DNA of 64,000 bases from Paramesorhizobium sp049065735 (GTDB taxonomy: Bacteria; Pseudomonadota; Alphaproteobacteria; Rhizobiales; Rhizobiaceae). Under the pieces are notes generated by a model that searched no databases, was not told where the DNA came from, and saw only the letters and a program-made list of their open reading frames with translations. A program made the translations under genes and the position numbers. The stretch lies in the NCBI RefSeq assembly GCF_049065735.1, contig NZ_JBAKHD010000002.1:310001-374000 (forward strand). Reading direction: 5' to 3'. Of this stretch, positions 44,410 to 52,864 are shown piece by piece (within the stretch, counting starts at the first letter, position 1; each line of letters begins with the position of its first letter).

Positions 44410-44811
44410 TTAACGGACAGCGCCTTCAAAAGCGTTCGGGGTGGTCTCTTTCAGATATTCCAGCGCCTTCTTGGCCGAAGCGACCAGTGCGCCGAACGCC
44501 TCCGGCTCATGGATGGCGAGATCGGAAAGAACCTTGCGGTCGACCTCAATGCCGGCCTTGGAGAGACCGTCGATGAAGCGGCCATAGGTCAGGCCCTGCT
44601 CGCGGACAGCCGCATTGATGCGCTGAATCCACAGGGCGCGGAAGGAGCGCTTGCGGTTCTTACGGTCACGATAGGCATATTGCTTGGAACGATCGACAGC
44701 AGCCTTGGCGGCGCGGATCGTATTCTTGCGGCGGCCGTAGAAGCCCTCGGCCTGCTTCAGGACCTTCTTGTGCTTGGCATGGGCGGTAACGCCCCGTTTT
44801 ACGCGTGCCAT
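44410..44811 (-). CDS. rplT: 50S ribosomal protein L20
   Basis: A 133-residue ribosomal protein that binds 23S rRNA early in large-subunit assembly. The highly basic N-terminus starts ARVKRGVTAHAKHKKVLKQA and continues with AKGF-like EGFYGRRKNTIRAAKAAV, then the globular LWIQRINAAVREQGLTYGRF. The C-terminal tail beyond residue 118 (KETTPNAFEGAVR) is the alphaproteobacterial extension. It lies 32 bp downstream of rpmI in the standard order; in other bacteria L20 represses its own operon by binding the leader. Confidence 0.98.
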   Translation of the reverse strand: MARVKRGVTAHAKHKKVLKQAEGFYGRRKNTIRAAKAAVDRSKQYAYRDRKNRKRSFRALWIQRINAAVREQGLTYGRFIDGLSKAGIEVDRKVLSDLAIHEPEAFGALVASAKKALEYLKETTPNAFEGAVR

Positions 44812-44843
44812 GGTATGATCTCCTTAAAAATCAGGGCTTCGGC

Positions 44844-45044
44844 TCAGAGGCCGTTCGGCAGGAACTTCTTCACGATCTTGGCATCCGGCTCGGCGAGAAC
44901 CATGGTGCCGCGGGCATCGCGAATGAACTTGTTCGTGCGCTTGATCATGCCATGACGCTTGCCGGCGGCCTGCGCCTTGACCTTGCCGGAGGCGGTGATC
45001 TTGAACCGCTTCTTGGCAGCGGATTTGGTCTTCATCTTGGGCAT
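44844..45044 (-). CDS. rpmI: 50S ribosomal protein L35
   Basis: A 66-residue, very basic ribosomal protein starting MPKMKTKSAAKKRFKITASG and ending KIVKKFLPNGL, the canonical L35. The start at 45044 is the universal MPKMKT start, preceded by AAAAGGAGT; the frame is open further upstream, but that part is non-coding. Only rplT follows within the operon. Upstream, about 230 bp separate it from an unrelated membrane methyltransferase gene that intervenes between it and infC. Confidence 0.97.
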   Translation of the reverse strand: MPKMKTKSAAKKRFKITASGKVKAQAAGKRHGMIKRTNKFIRDARGTMVLAEPDAKIVKKFLPNGL

Positions 45045-45273
45045 TTTGCTACTCCTTTTGGACATTCCCCGTCGTTCCTTCGGAACTCCACGCCTCTTGG
45101 TTATTGGGCGCTTCCTACCGTACCGACGACGCTTGATGCCTATTGTTTGATACTTCCAGGCCGACCAAAGCCCGAAAAGCATGAAAAACCGCCACGGCAT
45201 GCCCTGCCGGGCGGTTCGAACGCGGCCTTATAGACATGAATCCCGGCAAAACGCAAGGGAGGAATCGCGCGGA

Positions 45274-45891
45274 TTAGTAAAGCCTGAAGAGCACGGGCAA
45301 AGCGTGGATGCCCTGCAGGTATTCAACGAATTCGAACACCGGATAGGCGACGAAGAAGACGAGCCCGTCCGTCAGCGTGCGGTAGACACGGTCGGGCCGC
45401 ACCACAAGCTCGCCCTTGTCGCGGAAGAGCGATAGGCGCGGGAGGAAACGCGGGACTTCCCGCATATAGGCCCGGTATGGCTCGCCGAAGGTCTTTTCGA
45501 GGAATTTTTCTTCCGCGCGGATGACGATCTGAAAGGCGACATAGCAAAGCACAGCGAAGCCGAATGCTATGGTAAGGCTGCCCGTCTGTGCGCCGATGCC
45601 CGCCGCGCCCAGCGTGCTGAAGACGTAAAGCGGGTTGCGGGTGACGGAATATGGCCCGTCGCGGACGATTTCCGCGCTCTTCTTGCCGCCGATATAAAGC
45701 GTGCACCACATGCGGCCGATAATGGCGAGCACGATGAAGCCAAGCCCGACCGCCTCGATATATTCATGAACCTGATTATCGCCCCAGGCGGAGCGCACGA
45801 ACAGAAGCGTCAGAAAAAGCAGGCCGATCACCAGCGCAATGATAATGCGCCTCTTGCGTTGAAACCGGCCCATATCGCTTATGGTTTGCAT
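45274..45891 (-). CDS. Isoprenylcysteine carboxyl methyltransferase-like membrane protein
   Basis: A 205-residue inner-membrane protein with four to five hydrophobic segments. The core GPYSVTRNPLYVFSTLGAAG followed by EEKFLEKTFGEPYRAYMREV and PRFLPRL is the ICMT/PEMT membrane methyltransferase signature: the R-N-P-x-Y and E-E-x(n)-Y-x-x-Y motifs bind SAM and the lipid-like substrate. I chose ATG 45891 (GGGAG upstream); ATG 45912 is possible. The substrate is unknown; bacterial members methylate lipids or quinone-like acceptors. It sits between infC, behind infC's terminator, and rpmI, splitting the usual infC-rpmI-rplT order. Confidence 0.85.
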   Translation of the reverse strand: MQTISDMGRFQRKRRIIIALVIGLLFLTLLFVRSAWGDNQVHEYIEAVGLGFIVLAIIGRMWCTLYIGGKKSAEIVRDGPYSVTRNPLYVFSTLGAAGIGAQTGSLTIAFGFAVLCYVAFQIVIRAEEKFLEKTFGEPYRAYMREVPRFLPRLSLFRDKGELVVRPDRVYRTLTDGLVFFVAYPVFEFVEYLQGIHALPVLFRLY

Positions 45892-45984
45892 TGAAATACT
45901 CCCGCCACCCAATTGAGGCGCGCCGGTGTCGGGATATTTCGTGGATTATTTGTGGCGGGAAACGGCCAATTGTCCCTCGCAAAG

Positions 45985-46009
45985 AAAAAGCCGCGCAAGG
46001 CGGCTTTTT
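45985..46009 (-). terminator. Terminator of infC, potentially bidirectional
   Basis: AAAAAGCCGC (45985-45994) pairs with GCGGCTTTTT (46000-46009). T runs on both strands make it an efficient bidirectional terminator. It lies 25 bp beyond the infC stop. Confidence 0.85.
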
Positions 46010-46033
46010 CGAATAGTAGAGTGGCGGTCCAAA

Positions 46034-46570
46034 TTAACGCGGCGCAAGCACCATCATCATCTGGCGGCCTTCGAGGCGCGGCTCGGCTTCGACCTTGGCG
46101 ATCTCAGCCGTATCTTCCTTGACGCGCTCGAGAAGCTTCATGCCCAGTTCCTGGTGGGCCATCTCACGGCCACGGAAGCGCAGGGTGATCTTGACCTTGT
46201 CGCCCTCTTCGAAGAAGCGGCTGACTGCCTTCATCTTCACCTCATAGTCATGGGTGTCGATGTTCGGCCGCATCTTGATTTCCTTGATCTCGACCGTCTT
46301 CTGCTTCTTGCGGGCTTCGGCAGCCTTTTTCTGGTTCTGGTATTTCAGCTTGCCGAGATCGACAATCTTGCATACGGGCGGCTCGGCGTTCGGCACGATC
46401 TCCACGAGATCGAGCCCTGCCTCCTCGGCAAGCGCCAATGCTTCCTGAATGGACACGTTGCCGTGGTTCTGGCCTTCGGCATCGATGAGCTGGACCCGGG
46501 GAACCCGGATATCTCGGTTGGAGCGCGGTCCGTCTTTCTGGACCGGCGACGCTCTGAACGGTCGGCGAAT
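46034..46570 (-). CDS. infC: Translation initiation factor IF-3, non-canonical AUU start
   Basis: A 178-residue IF-3 that binds the 30S subunit and checks initiator tRNA pairing. No ATG/GTG/TTG fits the true N-terminus: the conserved frame (ending RVQLIDAEGQNHGNVSIQEA) continues upstream to ATT at 46570, reading (M)RRPFRASPVQKDGPRSN. A TAGGAG lies 9 bp upstream. An ATC immediately before it (46573) is an alternative. The shorter GTG start at 46456 would remove the first 38 residues of the N-terminal domain. E. coli infC likewise uses AUU, which lets IF-3 repress its own translation. The C-domain is normal (KITLRFRGREMAHQELG). Confidence 0.95.
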   Translation of the reverse strand: MRRPFRASPVQKDGPRSNRDIRVPRVQLIDAEGQNHGNVSIQEALALAEEAGLDLVEIVPNAEPPVCKIVDLGKLKYQNQKKAAEARKKQKTVEIKEIKMRPNIDTHDYEVKMKAVSRFFEEGDKVKITLRFRGREMAHQELGMKLLERVKEDTAEIAKVEAEPRLEGRQMMMVLAPR

Positions 46571-46863
46571 GATCGTTATCTCCTAGTTATATCCTTTTGA
46601 GGCAATTCAAGCCTCTCGAATTGGTTGCCGGCGCCATTGGTTCCACGCACAACAAAACTCTTGGCGGCAATGTCGCCAAGCGCGCGCGGATGTCAATAGC
46701 ATCTTTGCAGCAAGAAATCACTCCTGCCAAGCATTTGCCGGCAATCGATGAATATTGGCCACATTTGGTCGTTTTTCAATGCGGATTCCGAGCGTTTCCA
46801 TTAAATGGCAGAGATGCGAAGCAATAAGCGGGCGCGACAGGGACGTGGGAAGGGAGACGGGCA

Positions 46864-47643
46864 ATGGAGGAAGCGACACCCCATTTCATCGACGTGCAGG
46901 GTGCTGAGATCGCCGTTCTGCATCGCAAAGGACCGAAGGCGCCCGGCCTCGTCTGGCTCGGCGGCTACCGCTCCGACATGCTGGGCGGCAAGGCGGTGCA
47001 TCTGGATGGATGGGCGGCGGAAACGGGGCATTCCTGCCTGCGCCATGATTATTCCGGCCATGGCCAGTCCGGCGGCGATTTCAACGAAGGCACCATCTCG
47101 CGCTGGCTCGAGGAAAGCCTCGCCGTCTACCGCCGTTTCGCGGACGGTCCGCAGATCCTTATCGGCTCATCCATGGGCGCGTGGATCGCGCTGCGCATGG
47201 CGCAGGAGCTTGGGCGGTCGGGCAATGGGCCTGAAGCCATCGTGCTCATCGCGCCCGCGCCCGATTTCACCGCCCTGCTGGTCGAACCGCAGATGACGGA
47301 AGGGCAGAAACGCGCGCTTCTCGAGAAGGGCTATTTCGAAAAACCGTCCGATTACTCGCCCAATCCGTATATTTACACGCGCAAACTCATCGAGGACGGG
47401 CGCAAGAATCTGGTGCTCAAGGGGATAATAGAGACGGGCTGCCCGGTTCATATCCTGCAAGGCATGGAAGATGCTGACGTGCCCTATACCCATGCCCTCA
47501 CCCTCACCGAGCACCTGCCTGTCGATGATGTGACGCTGACGCTGGTGCGCGACGGCGATCATCGGCTGTCGCGACCGCAGGACCTGGAGCTTCTGACGCG
47601 CACCGTCGCGGCGCTTGCCGAGCGCGTGGCTGCAAAAGGGTAA
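46864..47643 (+). CDS. Alpha/beta hydrolase (ABHD10-like)
   Basis: A 259-residue serine hydrolase. The nucleophile elbow is LIGSSMGAWIALRMA (Ser at about residue 101), the acid lies near GMEDADVPYTHAL and the catalytic His in VRDGDHRLSRPQDL. LVWLGGYRSDMLGGKA near the N-terminus supplies the oxyanion region and resembles the mitochondrial ABHD10 thioesterase/esterase, whose bacterial relatives are common in alphaproteobacteria. Start at 46864 with GGGAGACGGGCA upstream. It sits 293 bp from the divergent infC and 5 bp before a BenE-type transporter. Substrate unknown. Confidence 0.85.
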   Translation: MEEATPHFIDVQGAEIAVLHRKGPKAPGLVWLGGYRSDMLGGKAVHLDGWAAETGHSCLRHDYSGHGQSGGDFNEGTISRWLEESLAVYRRFADGPQILIGSSMGAWIALRMAQELGRSGNGPEAIVLIAPAPDFTALLVEPQMTEGQKRALLEKGYFEKPSDYSPNPYIYTRKLIEDGRKNLVLKGIIETGCPVHILQGMEDADVPYTHALTLTEHLPVDDVTLTLVRDGDHRLSRPQDLELLTRTVAALAERVAAKG

Positions 47644-47648
47644 CCACT

Positions 47649-48800
47649 ATGCGTCTTTCCGTCATCGCTTCCGCAAGCGTCGCGGCCTTTGTCGGCTTCG
47701 GCGGCACATTGGCACTCATCATTGCCGCCGCCCAGGCGCTGGGGGCGACGCAGGTTCAAACCGCGAGCTGGGTCACGGCGATCTGTCTCGCGATGGCGGT
47801 CTCTTCCGGCTGGTTGAGCTGGCGCTACAAGATGCCTGTTATCACCGCCTGGTCGACGCCGGGGCTGGCGCTGATCGGCGCAAGCGCGGGCTTTACCATG
47901 GAGGAAGCCGTGGGCGCCTTCATTGTCACCGCGCTCGCCATCATCGCCACCGGGCTTATCAAGCCAATCTCGACGCTGGTTTCGCGCATTCCCGCCCCCA
48001 TCGCCTCCGGCATGCTGGCAGGGGTGTTGATGAGCTTCGTCACCGGCGCTGCGAAGACATTGGCGATCGACCCCATGCTGGTGCTGCCGCTGGTGGCGCT
48101 GTTCTTCGTCATCCGCCTTTTCAACCCCGCATTCGCCGTGCTTGCCGTGCTTTTCGCAGGCATCATCCTGGCATTCGCCCTTTCACGGGTGCCGGCACTG
48201 CCCGCGCCGGAACTCTCGACGCTCACCTGGATCAGCCCGGTCTTCCATGCTAATGCCATGATCGGGCTGGCGCTGCCGCTCTATCTGGTCACCATGGCCT
48301 CGCAGAACCTGCCCGGCTTCGCGGTCCTGCGGGCCGCGGGCTATGAGCCGCCGACCGGCCCCTGCCTGCAGGTAACGGGCCTCGTCTCGCTGCTGACGGC
48401 CCCCTTCGGCGCGCATACCAGCAATATGGCGGCGATCTCGGCGGCGCTCTGCACCGGGCCGGACGCGCATCCAGACCCGGCGAAGCGCTGGCTCACCGGC
48501 CCTGTCTACGCGCTCTGCTATCTGATCTTCGCCATATTCGGCGCTTCGCTAGTGGCGCTTTTTGCGGTGCTGCCGGCGGCGCTGATCGTGCTCATCGCCG
48601 GGCTGGCGCTGATCGCGCCCTTCATCAATGCTCTCGTGCTGGCGCTGAAATCGGAAACGGAGCGGCTTCCGGCCATCGTCACCTTCGCGGTCACCGCCTC
48701 GGGCATTGCCATTGGCGGCATCGGCTCGGCCTTCTGGGCGCTGGTGGCGGGCCTCGCCGTGGCTGGGCTCGATCACGCAAAATCGCTCAAATCGGCCTAA
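47649..48800 (+). CDS. BenE family benzoate/H+ symporter-like transporter
   Basis: A 383-residue inner-membrane protein with about twelve hydrophobic segments. The family hallmarks are VGFGGTLALIIAAAQALGAT, ITAWSTPGLALIGAS and ASQNLPGFAVLRAAGYEPPT, the last being the BenE signature, then LLTAPFGAHTSNMAAISAAL. BenE members import benzoate or other small substrates by proton symport; with no benzoate catabolic genes nearby the substrate is uncertain. It follows the hydrolase gene by 5 bp, so they form an operon and might act on related compounds (inference). Confidence 0.88.
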   Translation: MRLSVIASASVAAFVGFGGTLALIIAAAQALGATQVQTASWVTAICLAMAVSSGWLSWRYKMPVITAWSTPGLALIGASAGFTMEEAVGAFIVTALAIIATGLIKPISTLVSRIPAPIASGMLAGVLMSFVTGAAKTLAIDPMLVLPLVALFFVIRLFNPAFAVLAVLFAGIILAFALSRVPALPAPELSTLTWISPVFHANAMIGLALPLYLVTMASQNLPGFAVLRAAGYEPPTGPCLQVTGLVSLLTAPFGAHTSNMAAISAALCTGPDAHPDPAKRWLTGPVYALCYLIFAIFGASLVALFAVLPAALIVLIAGLALIAPFINALVLALKSETERLPAIVTFAVTASGIAIGGIGSAFWALVAGLAVAGLDHAKSLKSA

Positions 48801-48957
48801 AACCCGCAAGGAATCGCGCAATTGCGCCTTGAAAAGTCATAATTCATTCACCACGTCGCGAATCGTAGCCACCAATAGGGGCTGGCTCATTTTTGATCGC
48901 ATGAACCTTATCCGGGAAGTCTGCAACTTTTCGAGGTCATGCTTGAACGGAGTTGAC

Positions 48958-49398
48958 ATGAACAGTTCCGCATTGATCCGCCCGGCCTGGACGCCGGCTA
49001 CCATCGCCCTCATGATCATCGGGTTTGTCGTCTGGTGGCCTCTCGGCCTCACCATGCTCGTCTACATCCTCTGGGGTGACCGCCTGGAAGGCTTCAAAAG
49101 CGACGTGAACAACGCCACCGACGGTCTTTTCAAGAATTTCCACAATGCCTGCCCGCGCGGCGGAGCGTTCTCCTCGTCCGGCAATGCCGCTTTTGACGAT
49201 TGGCGTCAGAAGGAGCTCGACCGCCTTGCCGAGGAGCGCCGCAAGCTCGACGAGGCCCGCGCCGAGTTCGAGGCCTATGCGCGCGAAGTGCGCCGCGCCA
49301 AGGACAAGGAGGAGTTCGACCGCTTCATGACCGAACGCCGCAATGCCGGAAAAAAGACACCCGCCACGACATCGGGTTCTGACATCACCGATATCTGA
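48958..49398 (+). CDS. DUF2852 family protein
   Basis: A 146-residue protein with one or two N-terminal membrane segments (IALMIIGFVVWWPLGLTMLVY), then a cytoplasmic, strongly charged helical part (QKELDRLAEERRKLDEARAE, EVRRAKDKEEFDRFMTER) that looks like a coiled coil. This arrangement is the conserved alphaproteobacterial DUF2852 family, of unknown function. ATG 48958 follows GGAGTTGAC; the open frame upstream lacks features and is rejected. The gene stands alone between the BenE-like gene and a terminator. Confidence 0.85.
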   Translation: MNSSALIRPAWTPATIALMIIGFVVWWPLGLTMLVYILWGDRLEGFKSDVNNATDGLFKNFHNACPRGGAFSSSGNAAFDDWRQKELDRLAEERRKLDEARAEFEAYAREVRRAKDKEEFDRFMTERRNAGKKTPATTSGSDITDI

Positions 49399-49427
49399 TC
49401 CGGCTTTAACATGCTCTTAACCAAGAA

Positions 49428-49458
49428 ACGGCGCGGAAAATCCGCGCCGTCTCTGTTT
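49428..49458 (+). terminator. Terminator after the DUF2852 gene
   Basis: A 10-bp perfect stem, ACGGCGCGGA (49428-49437) with TCCGCGCCGT (49441-49450), has a 3-base loop and is followed by CTCTGTTT, 29 bp after the stop. Confidence 0.7.
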
Positions 49459-49507
49459 GAGAAGGTTTTCACATAAATTTTCCTCGAATCGTCTATGGTT
49501 GCAGTCC

Positions 49508-50260
49508 ATGGTTCAGTCTCGCGTCACACCGGATAAGCGTTCCGATGCCGAAAATGGCCGCGCCTACGAAGTCGCCGGGCGGACCTTGCCGCTGCGCGTG
49601 GTGGAAAATCCGCGCGCGACAAGGCTGACGTTGCGTATCGAGGCCGGCGGCAAGGGTTTGCGCGTCACCATTCCGCCGGGCCTTCCGGCGCGCGAGGTGG
49701 ACCGCTTCCTCTCCCGCCACGAGGGCTGGATCGAGACCCGCATCGCCAGGCTGCCCGACCGGGCGGCGGTGCGCCCCGGCATCAAGATACCCATTCGCGG
49801 CCTTCCGCATCTGATCGTGCATGAGCCGGGACGCGGCACGGTGGAAACCGCCATCGGCGAGGATGGCGAGCGGATGCTGATCGTCCATGGCGACAGGCTG
49901 CACCTGCCGCGCCGCATCGCCGATTATCTGAAGCGCGAGGCCCAGCGCGAGATGGAGACGCTGGTCGCCCGCCATACGGCGAGCGTGGGCCGCCGCGCCA
50001 AGGCGATCCGCTATAAGGACACCAAGAGCCGCTGGGGCTCCTGCACCTCTGATGGCGTTCTCTCCTTTTCCTGGCGCATCGCGATGGCCCCTCCCCCGGT
50101 CATCAACTATCTGGTGGCGCATGAGGTGGCGCATCTCATCGAAATGAACCATGGGCCGAAATTCTGGAAGCTGTGCCTCGAGCTTTGCCCCGATACGGAG
50201 CGCTGCAAGGCGTGGCTGAAGCGCAATGGCACCTTGCTGCAAGCCATCGAATTCTCATGA
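49508..50260 (+). CDS. YgjP-like zinc metallopeptidase domain protein
   Basis: A 250-residue protein of the YgjP/SprT-related (DUF45) family. The zinc site is the HExxH of YLVAHEVAHLIEMNHGPKFW with a third His downstream; RYKDTKSRWGSCTSDGVLSFSW is the family's second signature. The N-terminal third (LPLRVVENPRATRLTLRIEA) is a beta-rich domain typical of the group. I chose ATG 49508 after weighing an upstream TTG without RBS. The stop overlaps the YdcF-like gene by four bases. Cytosolic; in vivo substrate not known. Confidence 0.87.
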   Translation: MVQSRVTPDKRSDAENGRAYEVAGRTLPLRVVENPRATRLTLRIEAGGKGLRVTIPPGLPAREVDRFLSRHEGWIETRIARLPDRAAVRPGIKIPIRGLPHLIVHEPGRGTVETAIGEDGERMLIVHGDRLHLPRRIADYLKREAQREMETLVARHTASVGRRAKAIRYKDTKSRWGSCTSDGVLSFSWRIAMAPPPVINYLVAHEVAHLIEMNHGPKFWKLCLELCPDTERCKAWLKRNGTLLQAIEFS

Positions 50261-50889
50261 ATAAGGGCGTCTACGAAGCGGCGCTCACGCTCTGGAACTA
50301 TCACCTCGTCTATGACGAATTAAAGCCTGCCGATGCGATCATCGGTCTTGGCAGTTATGATCTGCGCGTGGCGAAACATTGCGCGGCGCTGTTTCAGGCC
50401 GGTCTCGCTCCCCGGCTCGTCTTTACCGGCAAGTCCGGCAACTGGACCGAAGGGCTCTATGCGAAGAGCGAGGCGGAGACGTTTGCCGATGTCGCGATGG
50501 CCGAAGGCGTGCCGGAAAAGGCTATTCTGATCGAACCCAAAGCCACCAATATCGGCGAAAACATCCGTTATTCACACGAGCTATTGGGCGATGCTGTCAA
50601 GCGCGTCATCATTGTGACGAAACCGCAGACGCAACGACGCGCGCTCGCGACCATCGGCAAGCAATGGCCTGGGGTGGAGGCGCTGGTCACCGCGCCGTCC
50701 ACGCCTTTCGAGCATCAACCCACGGATTCCTATCCGTTTGAAAAGCTTGTTCACGAGATGGTTGGGGATTTGAAACGCATTCTGGATTATCCCTCCAAGG
50801 GATTTCAAATTCCGCAGGATGTGTCGCCTCATGTCATGGAGGCGTATGAATTCCTGCTCAGCCATGGATTTGACGCACACTTAAGCTGA
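50257..50889 (+). CDS. YdcF family (DUF218) protein
   Basis: A 210-residue Rossmann-like protein of the YdcF/SanA group. ADAIIGLGSYDLRVAKH gives the first strand-loop with the D-A-I-I-x-L-G motif, then ARLVFTGK-like PRLVFTGKSGNWTEGLYAK, ILIEPKATNIGENIRYS (the conserved S/T-x-x-N/T-E block) and RVIIVTKPQTQRRALATI. The YdcF group binds SAM in E. coli; a soluble member without a membrane anchor, as here, has no established role. Translationally coupled to the metallopeptidase gene. Confidence 0.85.
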   Translation: MNKGVYEAALTLWNYHLVYDELKPADAIIGLGSYDLRVAKHCAALFQAGLAPRLVFTGKSGNWTEGLYAKSEAETFADVAMAEGVPEKAILIEPKATNIGENIRYSHELLGDAVKRVIIVTKPQTQRRALATIGKQWPGVEALVTAPSTPFEHQPTDSYPFEKLVHEMVGDLKRILDYPSKGFQIPQDVSPHVMEAYEFLLSHGFDAHLS

Positions 50890-50943
50890 TCTGCCAGCGT
50901 AAATACTCGACTCGCCCGCTAATTTATGCGACGTGGGCAGACC

Positions 50944-51633
50944 ATGGCTCTCGATATCAAAATATGCGGTTTGAAGACATCGGAGGCGGTTGATGCCGCG
51001 CTCCATAACGGCGCGTCGCATATCGGCTTCATCTTCTTTCCCAAAAGCCCGCGCAATGTTTCGCCTGAGCTGGCGGGCCGGCTGCGCCCGGCGGCTGAAG
51101 GCCGGGCGAAGGCTGTTGCCGTCACGGTCGACGCCGACGATGCCTTGCTGGATGAAATCATCGGCGCGATGCGCCCCGACATGCTGCAACTCCATGGACG
51201 CGAGACGCCGGAGCGGGTGGCGGATGTCCGGGCGCGGTACGGTCTGCCCGTCATGAAGGCTTTATCCATCCGCGATGCGACCGACCTTGCCGCGATCAAG
51301 CCTTACCTCGGGATTGCCGATCGTCTACTCTTCGACGCGAAGCCGCCTAGGGGTTCGGACCTTCCCGGCGGCAATGGCATTTCCTTCGACTGGAGCCTCC
51401 TTGCGGCGCTTGACGGCGATGTGGATTACATGCTTTCGGGTGGGCTGAACGCGGGCAATATCGCCGAGGCGCTTGCCAGGACGAATGCGCCGGGCGTCGA
51501 TGTCTCGTCGGGCCTGGAGCGCGCGCCGGGCGAAAAGGATATGCGCCTGATCGAGGAATTCTTCCGGGCCATTCGCGCGGCGGCAAATGAGCGCCCAAGC
51601 GTTTTACCCGAACATGATGGAGCGAAGCGTTGA
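50944..51633 (+). CDS. trpF: Phosphoribosylanthranilate isomerase
   Basis: A 229-residue TIM barrel catalysing the Amadori rearrangement in tryptophan synthesis. The catalytic Cys is in LDIKICGLKTSEAV, and the catalytic Asp in TVDADD; DMLQLHGRETPERV and DYMLSGGLNAGNIAEAL, then GVDVSSGLERAPGEKD, form the substrate phosphate site. I chose ATG 50944 (MALDIKICG) over an in-frame ATG at 50926, although its RBS is weak. It begins the trpF-trpB-X-trpA-accD-folC run and overlaps trpB by four bases. Confidence 0.95.
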   Translation: MALDIKICGLKTSEAVDAALHNGASHIGFIFFPKSPRNVSPELAGRLRPAAEGRAKAVAVTVDADDALLDEIIGAMRPDMLQLHGRETPERVADVRARYGLPVMKALSIRDATDLAAIKPYLGIADRLLFDAKPPRGSDLPGGNGISFDWSLLAALDGDVDYMLSGGLNAGNIAEALARTNAPGVDVSSGLERAPGEKDMRLIEEFFRAIRAAANERPSVLPEHDGAKR

Positions 51634-52850
51634 ACAAGCCGGCTGAACCCAACTCATTCAAGACAGGCCCCGACGAAGAGGGCATGTTCGGCATTTTCGG
51701 CGGACGTTTCGTGGCCGAAACATTGATGCCACTGATCCTCGATTTGCAGGATGCCTACCAGGCAGCCAAGGACGATCCGGAATTCAGGGCCGAGCTTCAG
51801 GCGCTTTCGACCCATTATGCGGGCAGGCCCTCCAAGCTCTATTATGCCGAAGGGCTGACCCGCCATCTGGGCGGCGCGAAGATCTACTTCAAGCGCGAAG
51901 ATCTGAACCATACCGGCAGCCACAAGATCAACAATTGCTTAGGACAAATCCTGCTGGCGAAGCGCATGGGCAAGACGCGCATCATCGCCGAGACCGGCGC
52001 TGGGCAGCATGGTGTGGCCTCTGCCACCGTTGCCGCGCGCTTCGGCCTGCCATGCGTCGTCTATATGGGGGCGACGGATGTGGAGCGGCAGAAGCCCAAC
52101 GTCTTTCGGATGAAGCTGCTCGGCGCGGAGGTGAAGCCCGTCACCGCCGGTAACGGTACGCTCAAGGATGCGATGAACGAGGCGCTGCGCGACTGGGTGA
52201 CCAATGTCGAAAACACCTATTACCTGATCGGCACGGCGGCAGGTCCGCATCCCTATCCGGAACTCGTCCGTGATTTCCAGTCGGTGATCGGCACGGAAGC
52301 CCGCGAGCAGATCCTCGAACGGGAAGGCCGCCTGCCCGACGCCATCGTTGCGGCGGTCGGCGGCGGCTCCAACGCCATCGGCCTGTTCCATGCCTTTCTC
52401 GACGATCCGGATGTGGCGATTTACGGCGTCGAAGCGGGCGGACGCGGGCTTGACGGCAACGAGCATTGCGCCTCGATGAATGCCGGCAGCCCCGGCGTGC
52501 TCCATGGCAACCGCACCTATCTGTTGCAGGATGCCGACGGCCAGATTCTCGAAGGGCATTCGGTTTCCGCCGGGCTCGATTATCCCGGCGTCGGCCCGGA
52601 ACATTCCTGGCTCCGCGATACGGGCCGGGTTTCCTATGTGCCGATCCTGGATGACGAAGCGCTCGAAGCCTTCCAGCTCTGCACCCGCGTCGAAGGCATC
52701 ATCCCGGCGCTCGAATCCGCCCACGCTATCGCCCAAGCCATCAAGCTCGCGCCCACCATGGGCAAGGACCAAGTGATGATCGTCAACCTCTCCGGCCGCG
52801 GCGACAAGGATGTGCATACGGTCGGCAAGCTGATGGGCATGGAAATCTGA
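51630..52850 (+). CDS. trpB: Tryptophan synthase beta subunit
   Basis: A 406-residue PLP enzyme that condenses indole with serine. The cofactor Lys lies in LNHTGSHKINNCLGQ, the phosphate-binding Gly-rich loop in VGGGSNAIGLFHAF, and the catalytic Glu region in ETGAGQHGVASATVAARFG. The start is a TTG at 51630, overlapping the trpF stop as TTGA, with GGAGCGAAGCG upstream. The next ATG is 25 residues in, inside conserved sequence, so the TTG start is convincing. Together with TrpA (53332-54171) it forms the alpha2-beta2 complex. Confidence 0.97.
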   Translation: MNKPAEPNSFKTGPDEEGMFGIFGGRFVAETLMPLILDLQDAYQAAKDDPEFRAELQALSTHYAGRPSKLYYAEGLTRHLGGAKIYFKREDLNHTGSHKINNCLGQILLAKRMGKTRIIAETGAGQHGVASATVAARFGLPCVVYMGATDVERQKPNVFRMKLLGAEVKPVTAGNGTLKDAMNEALRDWVTNVENTYYLIGTAAGPHPYPELVRDFQSVIGTEAREQILEREGRLPDAIVAAVGGGSNAIGLFHAFLDDPDVAIYGVEAGGRGLDGNEHCASMNAGSPGVLHGNRTYLLQDADGQILEGHSVSAGLDYPGVGPEHSWLRDTGRVSYVPILDDEALEAFQLCTRVEGIIPALESAHAIAQAIKLAPTMGKDQVMIVNLSGRGDKDVHTVGKLMGMEI

Positions 52851-52864
52851 GGCGCTCATTGAAC

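Noticed and set aside
46660..46680. Hairpin CTTGGCG/CGCCAAG upstream of infC as an attenuator
   Set aside because: The stem is short and followed on the minus strand by an interrupted T stretch; not enough for a call.
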